The position numbers and the translations under genes were made by a program. This document shows, in pieces, positions 1 through 7,375 of a stretch of 18,186 nt of DNA. The stretch comes from CAZFZT01 sp964523675 (GTDB taxonomy: Bacteria; Planctomycetota; Phycisphaerae; Phycisphaerales; SM1A02), in the NCBI GenBank assembly GCA_964523675.1, contig CAZFZT010000073.1, positions 1 through 18,186 on the forward strand, read 5' to 3'. Numbering within the stretch: position 1 is the first letter of the stretch; each line of letters opens with the position of its first letter. The notes beneath the pieces were generated by a model. It searched no databases. It was given only the letters and a program-made list of their open reading frames with translations, and had not been told where the DNA came from.

Positions 1-124
1 ACCGCTGAGCGGGCGTCGCCCGAAGCAGGCGCGGATACCACGTCAGCGGCACGGAGATCGTGCGGCCGTCGAGCAGATCGACCGATTGCGACGTTTCGAC
101 GTTTCGACGTTTCGACGTTTGACC
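1..124 (-). CDS. DUF2442-like protein, fragment running off the window edge
   Basis: The frame read leftwards from the permease stop codon encodes VDLLDGRTISVPLTWYPRLL followed by RATPAQR. This matches the core of DUF2442 proteins (DGRTISVPL-W-PRLL-ATP), small proteins often found beside DUF4160 in suspected toxin-antitoxin pairs; their function is not settled. The expected N-terminal strand (about 15-20 residues before DGR) is missing. In its place the frame reads through four 8-bp repeats. There is no ATG, GTG or TTG between the permease TAG (125-127) and the DGRTI motif, so the start is lost, shifted by the repeats, or a rare codon such as CTG. The 3' end lies outside the window. It may be a broken gene. 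The family call is fairly secure; whether it is expressed is not. Confidence 0.55.
89..120. repeat. Tandem repeat, 4 x 8 bp (CGACGTTT)
   Basis: Four perfect, contiguous copies of CGACGTTT. They lie immediately downstream of the permease gene and at the 5' end of the DUF2442 frame. An 8-bp unit is not a multiple of three, so gain or loss of a copy would shift the reading frame of anything translated across it. Confidence 0.9.
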
Positions 125-1879
125 CTACACCCTGAAAATCGCCCCCATCTTCTTGCCCATCATGATGCTCGCGCCGATGAGCGTGACCGCGAGCAGGGCC
201 ATGCCCCACACACCCATCGCGCTGGCGATGTACGGGCCGTCGCCTAATCTTTCAAACAATACGTAGATCGCCTTCGTGATCGGGAAATGCTCTTCGCGCT
301 GGGCGAGTATTAATGAATCGCTGACTTCGAGCATGGCAAAAGAAAATGCCAGCAGGCCACCGGCGATGAGGTTGGCCATGATCAGCGGCACCGTGATCGT
401 GCGAATCGCGCGGAAACGGTTCGCGCCCATCGAAAGAGCCGCCTCTTCGAGTTCGCCGGATGTCTGCTCAAGACCAGCCACCGTCGCGCGCACCACATAC
501 GGCAGACGGCGCACTGCGTATGCAATAATCAGCAGCGGCACAGGATTCGGCTCCGCACCTAAGACATCAAACACGCCTTCCAACGGATCGCCCTTGCCGA
601 ACGGCCAGCGCAGCGTCATCGCAACATAACCGAATGCCATCACCAAACCCGGCACGGCGAGCGGCAGCATCGAAAGCGAATCAAGCAGATTCTTGAACAC
701 CGCCGGGATGCGCGTTCGCACAATGAGGTAGCCGATCAGAATGCCGAGCGCGATGTCGATGAGCACCGCCATCGAAGCGTAGAAGAGCGAGTTGCGAATG
801 GAGCCGATGGCAAGTTCGTGGCCGAGCGCCCCCGTGAAGTGTTCAACCGTGAACTGCTGCGGGATGATGGATTGATACCACTGGCCGGGCGCGGAGAGTG
901 AAGCGAGGATGACGCCGAGGTGCGGGAGAATGGCGAGGACGATGACGGATGCAAAGCCGCAAGCCGCGAGGGCGCTTTTGATGCCGTGCAGGCGCGTTGT
1001 TGTCGATTGCGTCGATGCCTTGGCGTACATCGCATACGCCCCCCCGGAACGCCCGCCGAAGACGAGTTTGCCGAGGATGTAGAAGAGCAGCGCGGCGAAG
1101 AGCATGACGGCGGTGAGGGCATACGGCTGGCGGCTGACGTCCATCTCCTTGATGCCGTTGAAGATCTGCACCGGCGTCACTTGCTGAAAATCGAACATCA
1201 GCGGCGTACCGAGTTCGGTGAACGACCAGATGAAAACGATCGTGGCGCCTGCGAAGAGCCCCGGCCTGATGAGCGGCAGGATGACCGTGCGCAGTCGCCG
1301 CCAGCGGGACGCGCCGAGGTTCTCGGCTGCTTCTTCAAGTGCAGGATCAAGGTTCGCCAGCGCAGCCGTCGCGTTCAAATACAGAATCGGATACAGGTGC
1401 AGCGCTTCGATGAGGACGATGGCCCAGAAGCCGCCCTTGCCGATGAAGTCGATGCCGGTTTCGATGAGGCCGAAGTCAATGAGCAGTGCGTTGAGCGAGC
1501 CGGTTCTGCCGAGGATGTGGTGCAGCCCGATCGCGCCGACGAACGGCGGGAGAATGAGCGGCACGAGGATTAGCGCGGACAGCGCGGTCTTGCCGCGGAA
1601 GTCAAACTTCGCTGCGAGGAACGCAAGCGGCAGGGCGAAGACGAAGCAGAGCAGCGTGGTGCAGACCGCGATGCCGAAGGCGTTGAGGAGGCCCGTGCGC
1701 ATCGCGGGATCGGTGAAGACGGCGCCGATGTGGTAGAGCGTGAAGCCGCCATCCTTCGCTTCAAAGCCGCCCTGCACCGTGAGCCAGATCGGATAGATCA
1801 GGAAGACGCCGAAGCCGGCGAGGAGCGCGGCGAGGAGAAGAAGGCGCGGCAGGTTGCGCTGGAAGTCACGCACGGACAT
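125..1879 (-). CDS. ABC transporter permease, two fused membrane domains, ferric-iron (FbpB/SfuB) type
   Basis: This 584-residue protein is the inner-membrane channel of a binding-protein-dependent importer. Two BPD_transp_1 domains are fused in one chain, as in Fe3+ permeases of the FbpB/SfuB/AfuB kind. Each half has the cytoplasmic EAA loop that docks on the ATPase: EEAAENLGASRWRRLRTVIL near residues 182-201 and LEEAALSMGANRFRAIRTIT near 477-496. The first membrane segment is about residues 12-33, and the halves meet near residue 295. Family length is usually 500-580. No substrate-binding protein or ATPase gene is in the window; mqnC lies upstream and a DUF2442 fragment downstream. Iron is the likeliest substrate by family, but thiamine, phosphonate or 2-aminoethylphosphonate permeases share this design, so the substrate is inferred. 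The ATG at 1879 has only a weak ribosome site. Confidence 0.85.
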   Translation of the reverse strand: MSVRDFQRNLPRLLLLAALLAGFGVFLIYPIWLTVQGGFEAKDGGFTLYHIGAVFTDPAMRTGLLNAFGIAVCTTLLCFVFALPLAFLAAKFDFRGKTALSALILVPLILPPFVGAIGLHHILGRTGSLNALLIDFGLIETGIDFIGKGGFWAIVLIEALHLYPILYLNATAALANLDPALEEAAENLGASRWRRLRTVILPLIRPGLFAGATIVFIWSFTELGTPLMFDFQQVTPVQIFNGIKEMDVSRQPYALTAVMLFAALLFYILGKLVFGGRSGGAYAMYAKASTQSTTTRLHGIKSALAACGFASVIVLAILPHLGVILASLSAPGQWYQSIIPQQFTVEHFTGALGHELAIGSIRNSLFYASMAVLIDIALGILIGYLIVRTRIPAVFKNLLDSLSMLPLAVPGLVMAFGYVAMTLRWPFGKGDPLEGVFDVLGAEPNPVPLLIIAYAVRRLPYVVRATVAGLEQTSGELEEAALSMGANRFRAIRTITVPLIMANLIAGGLLAFSFAMLEVSDSLILAQREEHFPITKAIYVLFERLGDGPYIASAMGVWGMALLAVTLIGASIMMGKKMGAIFRV

Positions 1880-1917
1880 GAGCCGGGCAGTTTAGCAGCA
1901 CATCATCGCTCCGAATG

Positions 1918-2040
1918 AACACGGAGGGCCACGGAGCGGGCATTCAAAATGAAGGGGCTCCAAATGTAGGCCCCTGATGCAGATTCGTTCCCGATACCCG
2001 ATCTTGGCCCTCCTCCGTGGCTCTCCGTGCCCTCCGTGTT
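1918..2040. repeat. Imperfect inverted repeat of CACGGAG units between mqnC and the permease
   Basis: The left arm (1918-1936) reads AACACGGAGGGCCACGGAG. The right arm (2013-2040) holds three CTCCGTG units on the opposite strand and ends in CTCCGTGTT. The arms could pair across about 76 nt. Between them is a small hairpin, GGGGC (1954-1958) with GCCCC (1970-1974). There is no T-tract in either direction. It probably acts as a structured intergenic element at the 3' end of mqnC. Multiples of 'cacggagg' are common between genes in several environmental phyla, but that is recalled and was not checked here. Confidence 0.6.
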
Positions 2041-2068
2041 GAACTGCTTTATCAAATAGCGGCAGGCC

Positions 2069-3454
2069 TCAGCGCGTCACGGTCAATTCGACCGGCTCTG
2101 TCTCGGCTGCTTCGCGCTTCTCAATGTGCAGACGCTGAGCGCGCTGCGTGGACCAGTCGCCGATGCGCAGGTCAGGAGAATCATCTGCATAGTGAACCTT
2201 CAGCAGGTTGTATTCATTGTTACGCTGCGCTGGAATGAAGCCGGCATCGCGAATCAATCGGCAGATGGTCGGTTCGTTGAGGCAGTACGTCGTGCCTGCT
2301 GCGCTAACGACGTTCTCCTCCATCATCACCGAACCCATATCGCTTGCCCCATAGAAGAGCGCGGTCTGGCCGATCTGCGGCCCCATCGTGACCCAACTCG
2401 CACCAATGGAATACACATTGTCAAGATACAAACGTGAAAGCGCCTGCGTGCGCAGATACTCACTTGCGCCAGCCATGCGAACGCGCCGGCCGAATTCAGG
2501 ATGCGCGGATTTTTCGCCCGTGCCATCCAGCCGCGCGACGACATCACCGGGGAACGGTTGCGACAGGTCATCGCCATCACCCTGCCCCCACTCTCTGGCC
2601 CGGCCAAGCGGCGTGTTTTCACGCTGGAACGGCCAGGAGATGAACGCCTTATGGCGACCGCCGCCCGCTGCGGAGAAGTCCGCAATCGAGCGATCCTGCC
2701 ACTGCCGCACAAGATCGAAATGATGGATGCGATCGGCAATGCCTTCGATGTGGCCGAACATCATCGTCGCGCTGGTGTTCATGCCCAGTTCATGTGCGAC
2801 ATGCATGGTGGTGAGCCACGCCTCGGCATCGCACTTGCCCAGGCCGATCTTGCGGCGAACGGCCGGCGCGAAAATCTCTCCCCCACCACCCGGAATTGAA
2901 TCCAGGCCGGCTTCCTTGAGTTGCACCATCACCCAGCGTAGTTTCGCGCGCAGGTCATCGCCGGGCGGATCGAAGAAGGAGACAAACTCGATGAACTCAG
3001 GCGGGCTGAAGGCGTGAACGTGAACATTGGGAAACTCGCTCTTCATGCGCGTGAGCAGTTCCAGATACCAGTTCAGCGGCAGGGCCGGGTTCATGCCGCC
3101 TTGCATAAGTATCTGCGTGCCGCCGATTTCGACGAGTTCGCGAATCTTCGCAAGCAGCGCATCGTAATCAAGCGTGTACGCGTCGTGTTCATCACCATCG
3201 CGCCGAAACGCGCAGAAGGTGCATTTTGCTGTGCAGATATTGGTGTAGTTGATGTTACGATCGATCACGTACGTGCGGATCGTGTCGCCGTGAATCATCC
3301 GGCAGCGCGCATCCGCCCAGCGGCCGAGTTCCTGGATCGGCATCTCGTGATAGAGCCGCAACGCCTGATCGGGTGTGAGGCGAGTCTCACCAGCGACGAC
3401 ATCGCTGAGGAACGCCGGATCAAACGGATTCGCATCGGGGTGGAGTGCAGGCAT
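2069..3454 (-). CDS. mqnC: Cyclic dehypoxanthinyl futalosine synthase (radical SAM, menaquinone biosynthesis)
   Basis: MqnC is a cytoplasmic radical SAM enzyme that cyclises dehypoxanthine futalosine in the futalosine route to menaquinone. The [4Fe-4S] site is visible as C74-x3-C78-x2-C81 (NICTAKCTFC). Other family marks are GGTQILMQGG (111-120), HVHAFSPPE (145-153), GLDSIPGGGGEI (183-194) and ATMMFGHIEG (229-238), followed by FISWPFQRENTPL. These favour MqnC over its paralogues MqnE and CofH. The protein has 461 residues, against about 360-390 usually. The excess is an insert of about 45 residues (roughly 284-327, rich in Gly, Asp and Arg) right after the WPFQ motif and a C-terminal tail from about 415. 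It lies 121 nt downstream of aroDE on the same strand; chorismate from the shikimate pathway is the first substrate of the futalosine route. No other mqn gene is here. Confidence 0.9.
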   Translation of the reverse strand: MPALHPDANPFDPAFLSDVVAGETRLTPDQALRLYHEMPIQELGRWADARCRMIHGDTIRTYVIDRNINYTNICTAKCTFCAFRRDGDEHDAYTLDYDALLAKIRELVEIGGTQILMQGGMNPALPLNWYLELLTRMKSEFPNVHVHAFSPPEFIEFVSFFDPPGDDLRAKLRWVMVQLKEAGLDSIPGGGGEIFAPAVRRKIGLGKCDAEAWLTTMHVAHELGMNTSATMMFGHIEGIADRIHHFDLVRQWQDRSIADFSAAGGGRHKAFISWPFQRENTPLGRAREWGQGDGDDLSQPFPGDVVARLDGTGEKSAHPEFGRRVRMAGASEYLRTQALSRLYLDNVYSIGASWVTMGPQIGQTALFYGASDMGSVMMEENVVSAAGTTYCLNEPTICRLIRDAGFIPAQRNNEYNLLKVHYADDSPDLRIGDWSTQRAQRLHIEKREAAETEPVELTVTR

Positions 3455-3508
3455 GGGCGTGGCACATCATAGAGCCGATTCCGAAGCGCCTCAAACAAAG
3501 CAGCGGTG

Positions 3509-3529
3509 GCACAGGCGACCCGCCTGTGC
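3509..3529. repeat. Perfect 9-bp stem-loop between aroDE and mqnC
   Basis: GCACAGGCG and CGCCTGTGC are separated by only ACC, giving a very stable hairpin 47 nt after the aroDE stop. There is no T-run after it, so it is not a classical intrinsic terminator. It may attenuate transcription into mqnC, protect the aroDE 3' end, or be a dispersed intergenic repeat. Confidence 0.6.
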
Positions 3530-3575
3530 GAGTCATCCCATTGCCGGCACAGTCGTGACGCTCCGCCGCCGTAGT

Positions 3576-5198
3576 TCAGAGATTTCCGAAAACCTGCAGC
3601 GGCGCTTCTTGCCCGGTCCACTCCTCAAATTGCATGGCCGCCTGTTTGATGAACATCAGCTCGCCGGTAACCACCTTCGCGCCGCGCTGCTTCGCCACTT
3701 TGATGAGCGGCGTTTCGATCGGGGCATACACCGTATCAAACACCGTCACCGTTTCATCAATCGCGCGATCTGCTGCACCATCAAGCGCGAGCGGCAGGCC
3801 GTTCGGATCGGGACCGCCCAACATGCCCACAGGCGTGCAGTTGATGATGATGTCAAAGCACGCGCAGGAGAGCCCGTCAATGCGGCCGGTCGCGACATGA
3901 CTTGTTCCGCCGCTTCTGGTTTTTCGATCATGGAACGCCGCCGCGAGTTCCTCCGCGCGAGCGGGATCACGATTGAAGATGACCAGGTTGGAACCGATCT
4001 CGGAAAGGCCGGCAACCACTGCGCGGGCCACGCCGCCTGCGCCAAGGATTGCAATGGTCTTGCGCCCCAGCTCGGACTCGGTGATCTTCATCCCATCGCA
4101 GAGCGCGCCAACAGCCGCCGGCGCATCAGTGTTGGCGCAGATCAAGGCGCCGGCCGAGCCGACGATCAGCGTATTCGCCGCTCCGATCGCGCGGCAGCGG
4201 TCATCGACACGCCCGCCGCGCTCCTCAACAAAGCGAAGCAGATGATGCTTGTGCGGAAGGGTGACACTAGCGCCGCGAAAGTTCAGCCGGGGGTGATCGA
4301 TCAGCGCGCCGAGCGTCGCCTTGAAATGCTCCCACTCAGGTGGGACCGGAAGCGGCAGGTACACTGCGTTCTCATTCACTTCCGCGAAGCCGGCGTTGTG
4401 CAGTTGCGGGCTCAGCGAATGTGCGACCGGCCAACCGATCACGCCATACACCTTCGTGTCGCGATCGATGGAATCGAAGCGATAGCGCTCGCGCAGCAGT
4501 TGTATCGTCGGCTGTCCCGGCGCGGTTTCGAACCCGGTTGCGAGCGTCGCAAAGGAGAGAAGCCCGCCGAACTTTGGCGCAAGCGCCCGGCTCATGAGCG
4601 CGACCTCGGGCGGATCGGACACACAAAGCGCGATCATCGGCTTGCGCCGCTCCGCCAATAGATCGAACGCTTCGAGATTATCCCGAACGGAACGTGCCCG
4701 CCAGACCACCTTGATGACCGAACACGTCGGATCCTCGACCATGGCGTGGATGCGCTGGACGAGGTTGGCTGGGCGCTGCTCAAAGTCGTGCACCGAAACA
4801 ATGACGCCGGTCTGCATGTCGCGCCCGTTCTGCCTTGCCATCAGCGTATGAAGCATCTCGCGCCATGCCGGCTCACGGGAAATGGATGTGTACTCAATAT
4901 CGATGTATCGCGGCGGCACATCAGCGCTGGTGAGCTTCTCATACAGAGCAATACGATCATGTTCAATCCCCTCGAACGCGCCGCCTTCTCTTGCGGAGCG
5001 ACACGTCACAATGCACGGCGCGGGGGCCTCACGAACCAGGCGAATCGCGACATCGGCTCCGCCGGCTTCTTCAGCCAGCGCATCCACCCGCCACTCAATC
5101 AACCGCGCCCCCTGCCCGGCCGCCTCATGCGCCCGCTCAAGAGCTGCATCCACATCATCCTGACCACCAACGAAAATCGGAACCGCCAGCAGCGTCAT
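3576..5198 (-). CDS. aroDE: Bifunctional type I 3-dehydroquinate dehydratase / shikimate dehydrogenase
   Basis: This is a fusion of two consecutive shikimate-pathway steps: 3-dehydroquinate to 3-dehydroshikimate to shikimate. Counting from the ATG at 5198 (540 residues), the AroD half covers about 1-240, with EWRVD (35-39), the catalytic His in VSVHDF (H137), the Schiff-base Lys in VIKVVWRA (K163) and APGQPTI near the substrate loop. The AroE half starts at VYGVIGWPVAHSLSPQLHN (250-268) and shows the catalytic Lys in TLPHK (K317), the Asp in ANTDA (D358), the NADP-binding loop GAGGVARA (386-393) and INCTPVGM. The frame is open up to an ATG at 5321, but that start would overlap trpF, and residues before 5198 do not look like AroD. 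An ATG at 5264 is also possible. This start leaves a 116-bp gap to the divergent trpF. Confidence 0.93.
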   Translation of the reverse strand: MTLLAVPIFVGGQDDVDAALERAHEAAGQGARLIEWRVDALAEEAGGADVAIRLVREAPAPCIVTCRSAREGGAFEGIEHDRIALYEKLTSADVPPRYIDIEYTSISREPAWREMLHTLMARQNGRDMQTGVIVSVHDFEQRPANLVQRIHAMVEDPTCSVIKVVWRARSVRDNLEAFDLLAERRKPMIALCVSDPPEVALMSRALAPKFGGLLSFATLATGFETAPGQPTIQLLRERYRFDSIDRDTKVYGVIGWPVAHSLSPQLHNAGFAEVNENAVYLPLPVPPEWEHFKATLGALIDHPRLNFRGASVTLPHKHHLLRFVEERGGRVDDRCRAIGAANTLIVGSAGALICANTDAPAAVGALCDGMKITESELGRKTIAILGAGGVARAVVAGLSEIGSNLVIFNRDPARAEELAAAFHDRKTRSGGTSHVATGRIDGLSCACFDIIINCTPVGMLGGPDPNGLPLALDGAADRAIDETVTVFDTVYAPIETPLIKVAKQRGAKVVTGELMFIKQAAMQFEEWTGQEAPLQVFGNL

Positions 5199-5314
5199 CG
5201 CGGCAATCGTATGCGAACAGGGCCGCCCGCGCGAATTCTCCCCAACATGCCGCTCAGCAGGCATAATGTTCGGTGGAGCGAATGTTGCCTCCATTCTGCT
5301 GAACGATCCAAGGC

Positions 5315-5932
5315 ATGACACGAACGCGAATCAAAATCTGCGGCGTCACAAGCGCGGACATTGCCGAAGCAGCCGTCGAAGCCGGCGCAGATGCGATCGG
5401 CCTTGTCTTTGCGAAGAACTCGCCGAGGCGCATTGACATGGATGATGCGATTGAGATCGCCGATGCGGTCGCGCCGTTCATTACCGTCATCGGCCTGTTT
5501 CAACTCACAAGAGCAGATGATCCCCTGCTTGATGAATGGTGGGGTGAGTGGGTGCAACTGCATGGCAATGAGGACGAAGCGCTGGTGGAGCAGGTCGCGC
5601 AGACACACAAGGTTGTGCGCGGCTTCAGGTTCGACGAGGAGCAGGTGCGGCGATGGAACGCCTGCCCATACGTCGAATCGCTGCTCATTGACGGCACATC
5701 AGGCGGCGGCGGAGCCGGCTTCGATCATGCAGCGCTCGCTGCGCTCAAGCATGAGCTCGACAAGCCGATCATCCTCGCAGGCGGCTTGAACGCCGAGAAC
5801 GTCGGCAACGCTATCCGCGCCGTGCGCCCCTTCGCCGTCGATGTCAGCAGCGGCGTTGAAAGTGGACCCGGCGTCAAAGACCCGGACCTCATCCGCGCAT
5901 TCTGCAACGCCGTGCGCGAGGCGGATCGATAA
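5315..5932 (+). CDS. trpF: Phosphoribosylanthranilate isomerase
   Basis: TrpF catalyses the Amadori rearrangement of phosphoribosylanthranilate to CdRP in tryptophan synthesis. The 205-residue length is normal for this TIM barrel. Visible marks are the N-terminal RIKICGVT with the catalytic Cys (C9), VQLHG (80-84), the catalytic Asp (D126) in LLIDGTSGGGG (here IDG rather than the commoner LDT), and the C-terminal phosphate-binding stretch DVSSGVESGPGVKD. The gene stands apart from other trp genes and diverges from aroDE, so two steps of aromatic amino acid synthesis share one intergenic region. The ribosome site is weak (AAGG only two bases from the ATG), yet the start fits the family exactly. 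Confidence 0.93.
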   Translation: MTRTRIKICGVTSADIAEAAVEAGADAIGLVFAKNSPRRIDMDDAIEIADAVAPFITVIGLFQLTRADDPLLDEWWGEWVQLHGNEDEALVEQVAQTHKVVRGFRFDEEQVRRWNACPYVESLLIDGTSGGGGAGFDHAALAALKHELDKPIILAGGLNAENVGNAIRAVRPFAVDVSSGVESGPGVKDPDLIRAFCNAVREADR

Positions 5933-5938
5933 CACAAG

Positions 5939-5987
5939 CCGGGGCAAAGCGCAGAAGCCGCGCAGCAGCACCCAAGCGACGCCCCGG
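5939..5987. terminator. Possible bidirectional stem-loop between convergent trpF and fabI
   Basis: CCGGGGC (5939-5945) is complementary to GCCCCGG (5981-5987), with a 35-nt loop. It lies just after the trpF stop and before the fabI stop, where transcription from both sides meets. It has no T-tract, so a terminator role is only suggested by position. Confidence 0.3.
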
Positions 5988-6023
5988 ATCCGGCCCCCCT
6001 CCCCCAACGCGCACCCATCTCAC

Positions 6024-6803
6024 TCACAACCCCACCGACGCATACCCACAATCGACGTACAGCGTCTGTCCCGTCACCCCGCTCGATAAATCGCTCAGCA
6101 GGAACACCGCCGAATCGCCAACGTCCTTTCCGGTGACGTTCCGCCGCAGCGGCGCCCGCTGTTCGACGATGTCAAGAATCGTGCTGAACCCTCCCACCGC
6201 CAGCGCGCTCATGGTGCGGAACGGCCCGCCGCTGATCGTGTTGACGCGAATGTTCTTTTGTCCAAGATCAGCCGCCAGATAACGTGTCGCTGACTCAAGG
6301 GCCGACTTCGCCACGCCCATCACGTTGTAACCGGGTACTGCCTTTTCCGCGCCGTAGTAACTCATCGCAACCATTGCGCCGCCATCTTTCATCAGCGGAG
6401 CTGCCCGGTTCGCCATGGCCATGTAGGTGTACGCGCTGATATCGAGCGCCTGTGTGAAGACGTGTCGCGGCGTTGCGGTGAACGCGCCTTCCTTGAGCCA
6501 GTCCTTGTCAGCAAACGCGATCGAGTGGACGAGGAAGTCGAGCGAGCCGAATTCGCTGCCGATGCGCCCAAACACCTCGTCAAGGTTCTCATCCGAAGAA
6601 GCATCAAGTGGCGCGATCCACGGCTTCTCCACTCCCAGTTGATTCACCGCCTTCACCAGCCGCCGCTCCATCTTCTCGCCCGGCAGATGCGTGAACAGGC
6701 ACTCGGCCCCTTCGCGCAGGAGTGCTTCCGCGATGTAGTAGGCGTAACTGTGATCGTTCGCAATGCCGACAACCAGGCCGCGCTTGCCGTTCATCAAACC
6801 CAT
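6024..6803 (-). CDS. fabI: Enoyl-[acyl-carrier-protein] reductase (NADH)
   Basis: FabI reduces enoyl-ACP in the last step of each fatty acid elongation cycle. Counting from the ATG at 6803, the protein is 259 residues, close to the E. coli length. It shows the nucleotide loop GLVVGIANDHSYAYYIA (9-25, the FabI-style Rossmann motif), SIAFAD (94-99), and the active site SYYGAEKAVPGYNVMGVAK with Tyr149, Tyr159 and Lys166 in the FabI Y-x6-K spacing. The C-terminal TGQTLYVDCGY is typical. The frame extends upstream to 6914, but those residues are Arg-rich and unlike FabI. The ATG at 6803 has a good ribosome site, AAGGAG, eight bases away. It is transcribed away from fusA, across 572 bp. Confidence 0.94.
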   Translation of the reverse strand: MGLMNGKRGLVVGIANDHSYAYYIAEALLREGAECLFTHLPGEKMERRLVKAVNQLGVEKPWIAPLDASSDENLDEVFGRIGSEFGSLDFLVHSIAFADKDWLKEGAFTATPRHVFTQALDISAYTYMAMANRAAPLMKDGGAMVAMSYYGAEKAVPGYNVMGVAKSALESATRYLAADLGQKNIRVNTISGGPFRTMSALAVGGFSTILDIVEQRAPLRRNVTGKDVGDSAVFLLSDLSSGVTGQTLYVDCGYASVGL

Positions 6804-6928
6804 CTGCGTAGCTCCTTCTCGAGTGTGGTCACAAAGCGTACAGCGTACCAACCGGATGCCGGGTCTGACGAGCCGCGGGAGGAAGACCCGGATCAAACGC
6901 CTTCGCCCCCTCAATCAAAAGTGCATCA

Positions 6929-6956
6929 TTGACATGAGCCGCTGCGGGGGTACAAT
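6929..6956 (+). promoter_or_regulatory. Strong sigma70-type promoter reading toward fusA
   Basis: A perfect -35 TTGACA (6929-6934) and a -10 TACAAT (6951-6956, five of six consensus bases) are separated by 16 bp. The expected start is near 6963. No other plus-strand gene lies before fusA, so this is probably the fusA promoter, giving a leader of about 410 nt. Confidence 0.65.
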
Positions 6957-7039
6957 TATCGATTCCCCTTCCGGCGTCCGCAGTGGGCGTTCGGGCGATT
7001 GGGAGATGGCGTTTCACACCAATCGGCAGGAGGTTTTCC

Positions 7040-7093
7040 ATGCCCGAGGATGACGAAGACGCCCCCTTATGCACCACCGGTTTCGTCCCCTGA
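7040..7093 (+). CDS. Possible 17-codon leader peptide upstream of fusA
   Basis: The short frame MPEDDEDAPLCTTGFVP starts at an ATG preceded by GGCAGGAGG at 7025-7033 with a six-base spacer. This is a much better ribosome site than that of fusA itself, which has none visible. It ends with TGA at 7091. It lies about 77 nt after the predicted start of the fusA transcript and upstream of a set of competing stem-loops. A translated leader peptide is possible; so is chance. The peptide is acidic at its N-terminus and matches nothing I know. Confidence 0.35.
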   Translation: MPEDDEDAPLCTTGFVP

Positions 7094-7145
7094 GTAGGGT
7101 CACAGCCGGCCTGTATAAGGCGGGCCGAGCAATGACGAGACCGAA

Positions 7146-7270
7146 GCAGGTTCGACATTCACCTTGATGTGACTGAACCGACCTGAACGATCGGCCGATA
7201 ACCCAGAACCGCACCAGCAGGATCGAACCTGCCCAACGTGCGACCATCACCGCAGCAGGACGACCCCTGC
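7146..7270 (+). promoter_or_regulatory. Structured fusA 5' leader with mutually exclusive stems
   Basis: GCAGGTTCGA (7146-7155) is fully complementary to TCGAACCTGC (7223-7232). Each arm also has a local partner. GGTTC (7149-7153) pairs with GAACC (7175-7179) around an inner TCAC/GTGA stem (7159-7162 with 7169-7172). GCAGG (7217-7221) pairs with CCTGC (7228-7232) over a six-base loop. A second GCAGG-N6-CCTGC hairpin sits at 7255-7270, and ATCGGCCGAT (7190-7199) is a palindrome. The remaining part of the 572-bp gap (6804-7375) holds the promoter and the short leader ORF. I see no known riboswitch, tRNA or 4.5S RNA in it. Confidence 0.4.
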
Positions 7271-7375
7271 CCGGCGATTTTCGAAGTGATGCAATCGTGC
7301 GCCCGGCTTTCTTCGCGGGGCTGACAACGAGCAGACAAGCATTGAACGAAACCTCCCTTCAGAAGCACCCTCACC

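Noticed and set aside
920..1573. 217-codon plus-strand frame inside the permease gene
   Set aside because: It is antisense to a well-supported membrane protein and has a composition typical of a GC-rich shadow frame (Arg, Glu, Asp rich), with no domain.
3375..4661. 428-codon plus-strand frame over aroDE
   Set aside because: It is antisense to catalytic motifs of both AroD and AroE, has no family features and no ribosome site.
7080..7205. TPP-riboswitch-like words (CCTGA...GATAAC) before fusA
   Set aside because: The conserved GGGGTGC and CTGAGA elements and the paired arms are missing, and fusA is not a thiamine gene.
7141..7233. T-arm-like sequences (GCAGGTTCGA on both strands) suggesting a tRNA or tmRNA in the fusA leader
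   Set aside because: On the minus strand GCAGG-TTCGATC-CCTGC looks like a T arm, but no matching acceptor, D arm or anticodon stem lies at the right distance. No tmRNA-type tag ending in Ala-Leu-Ala-Ala or start consensus is present.
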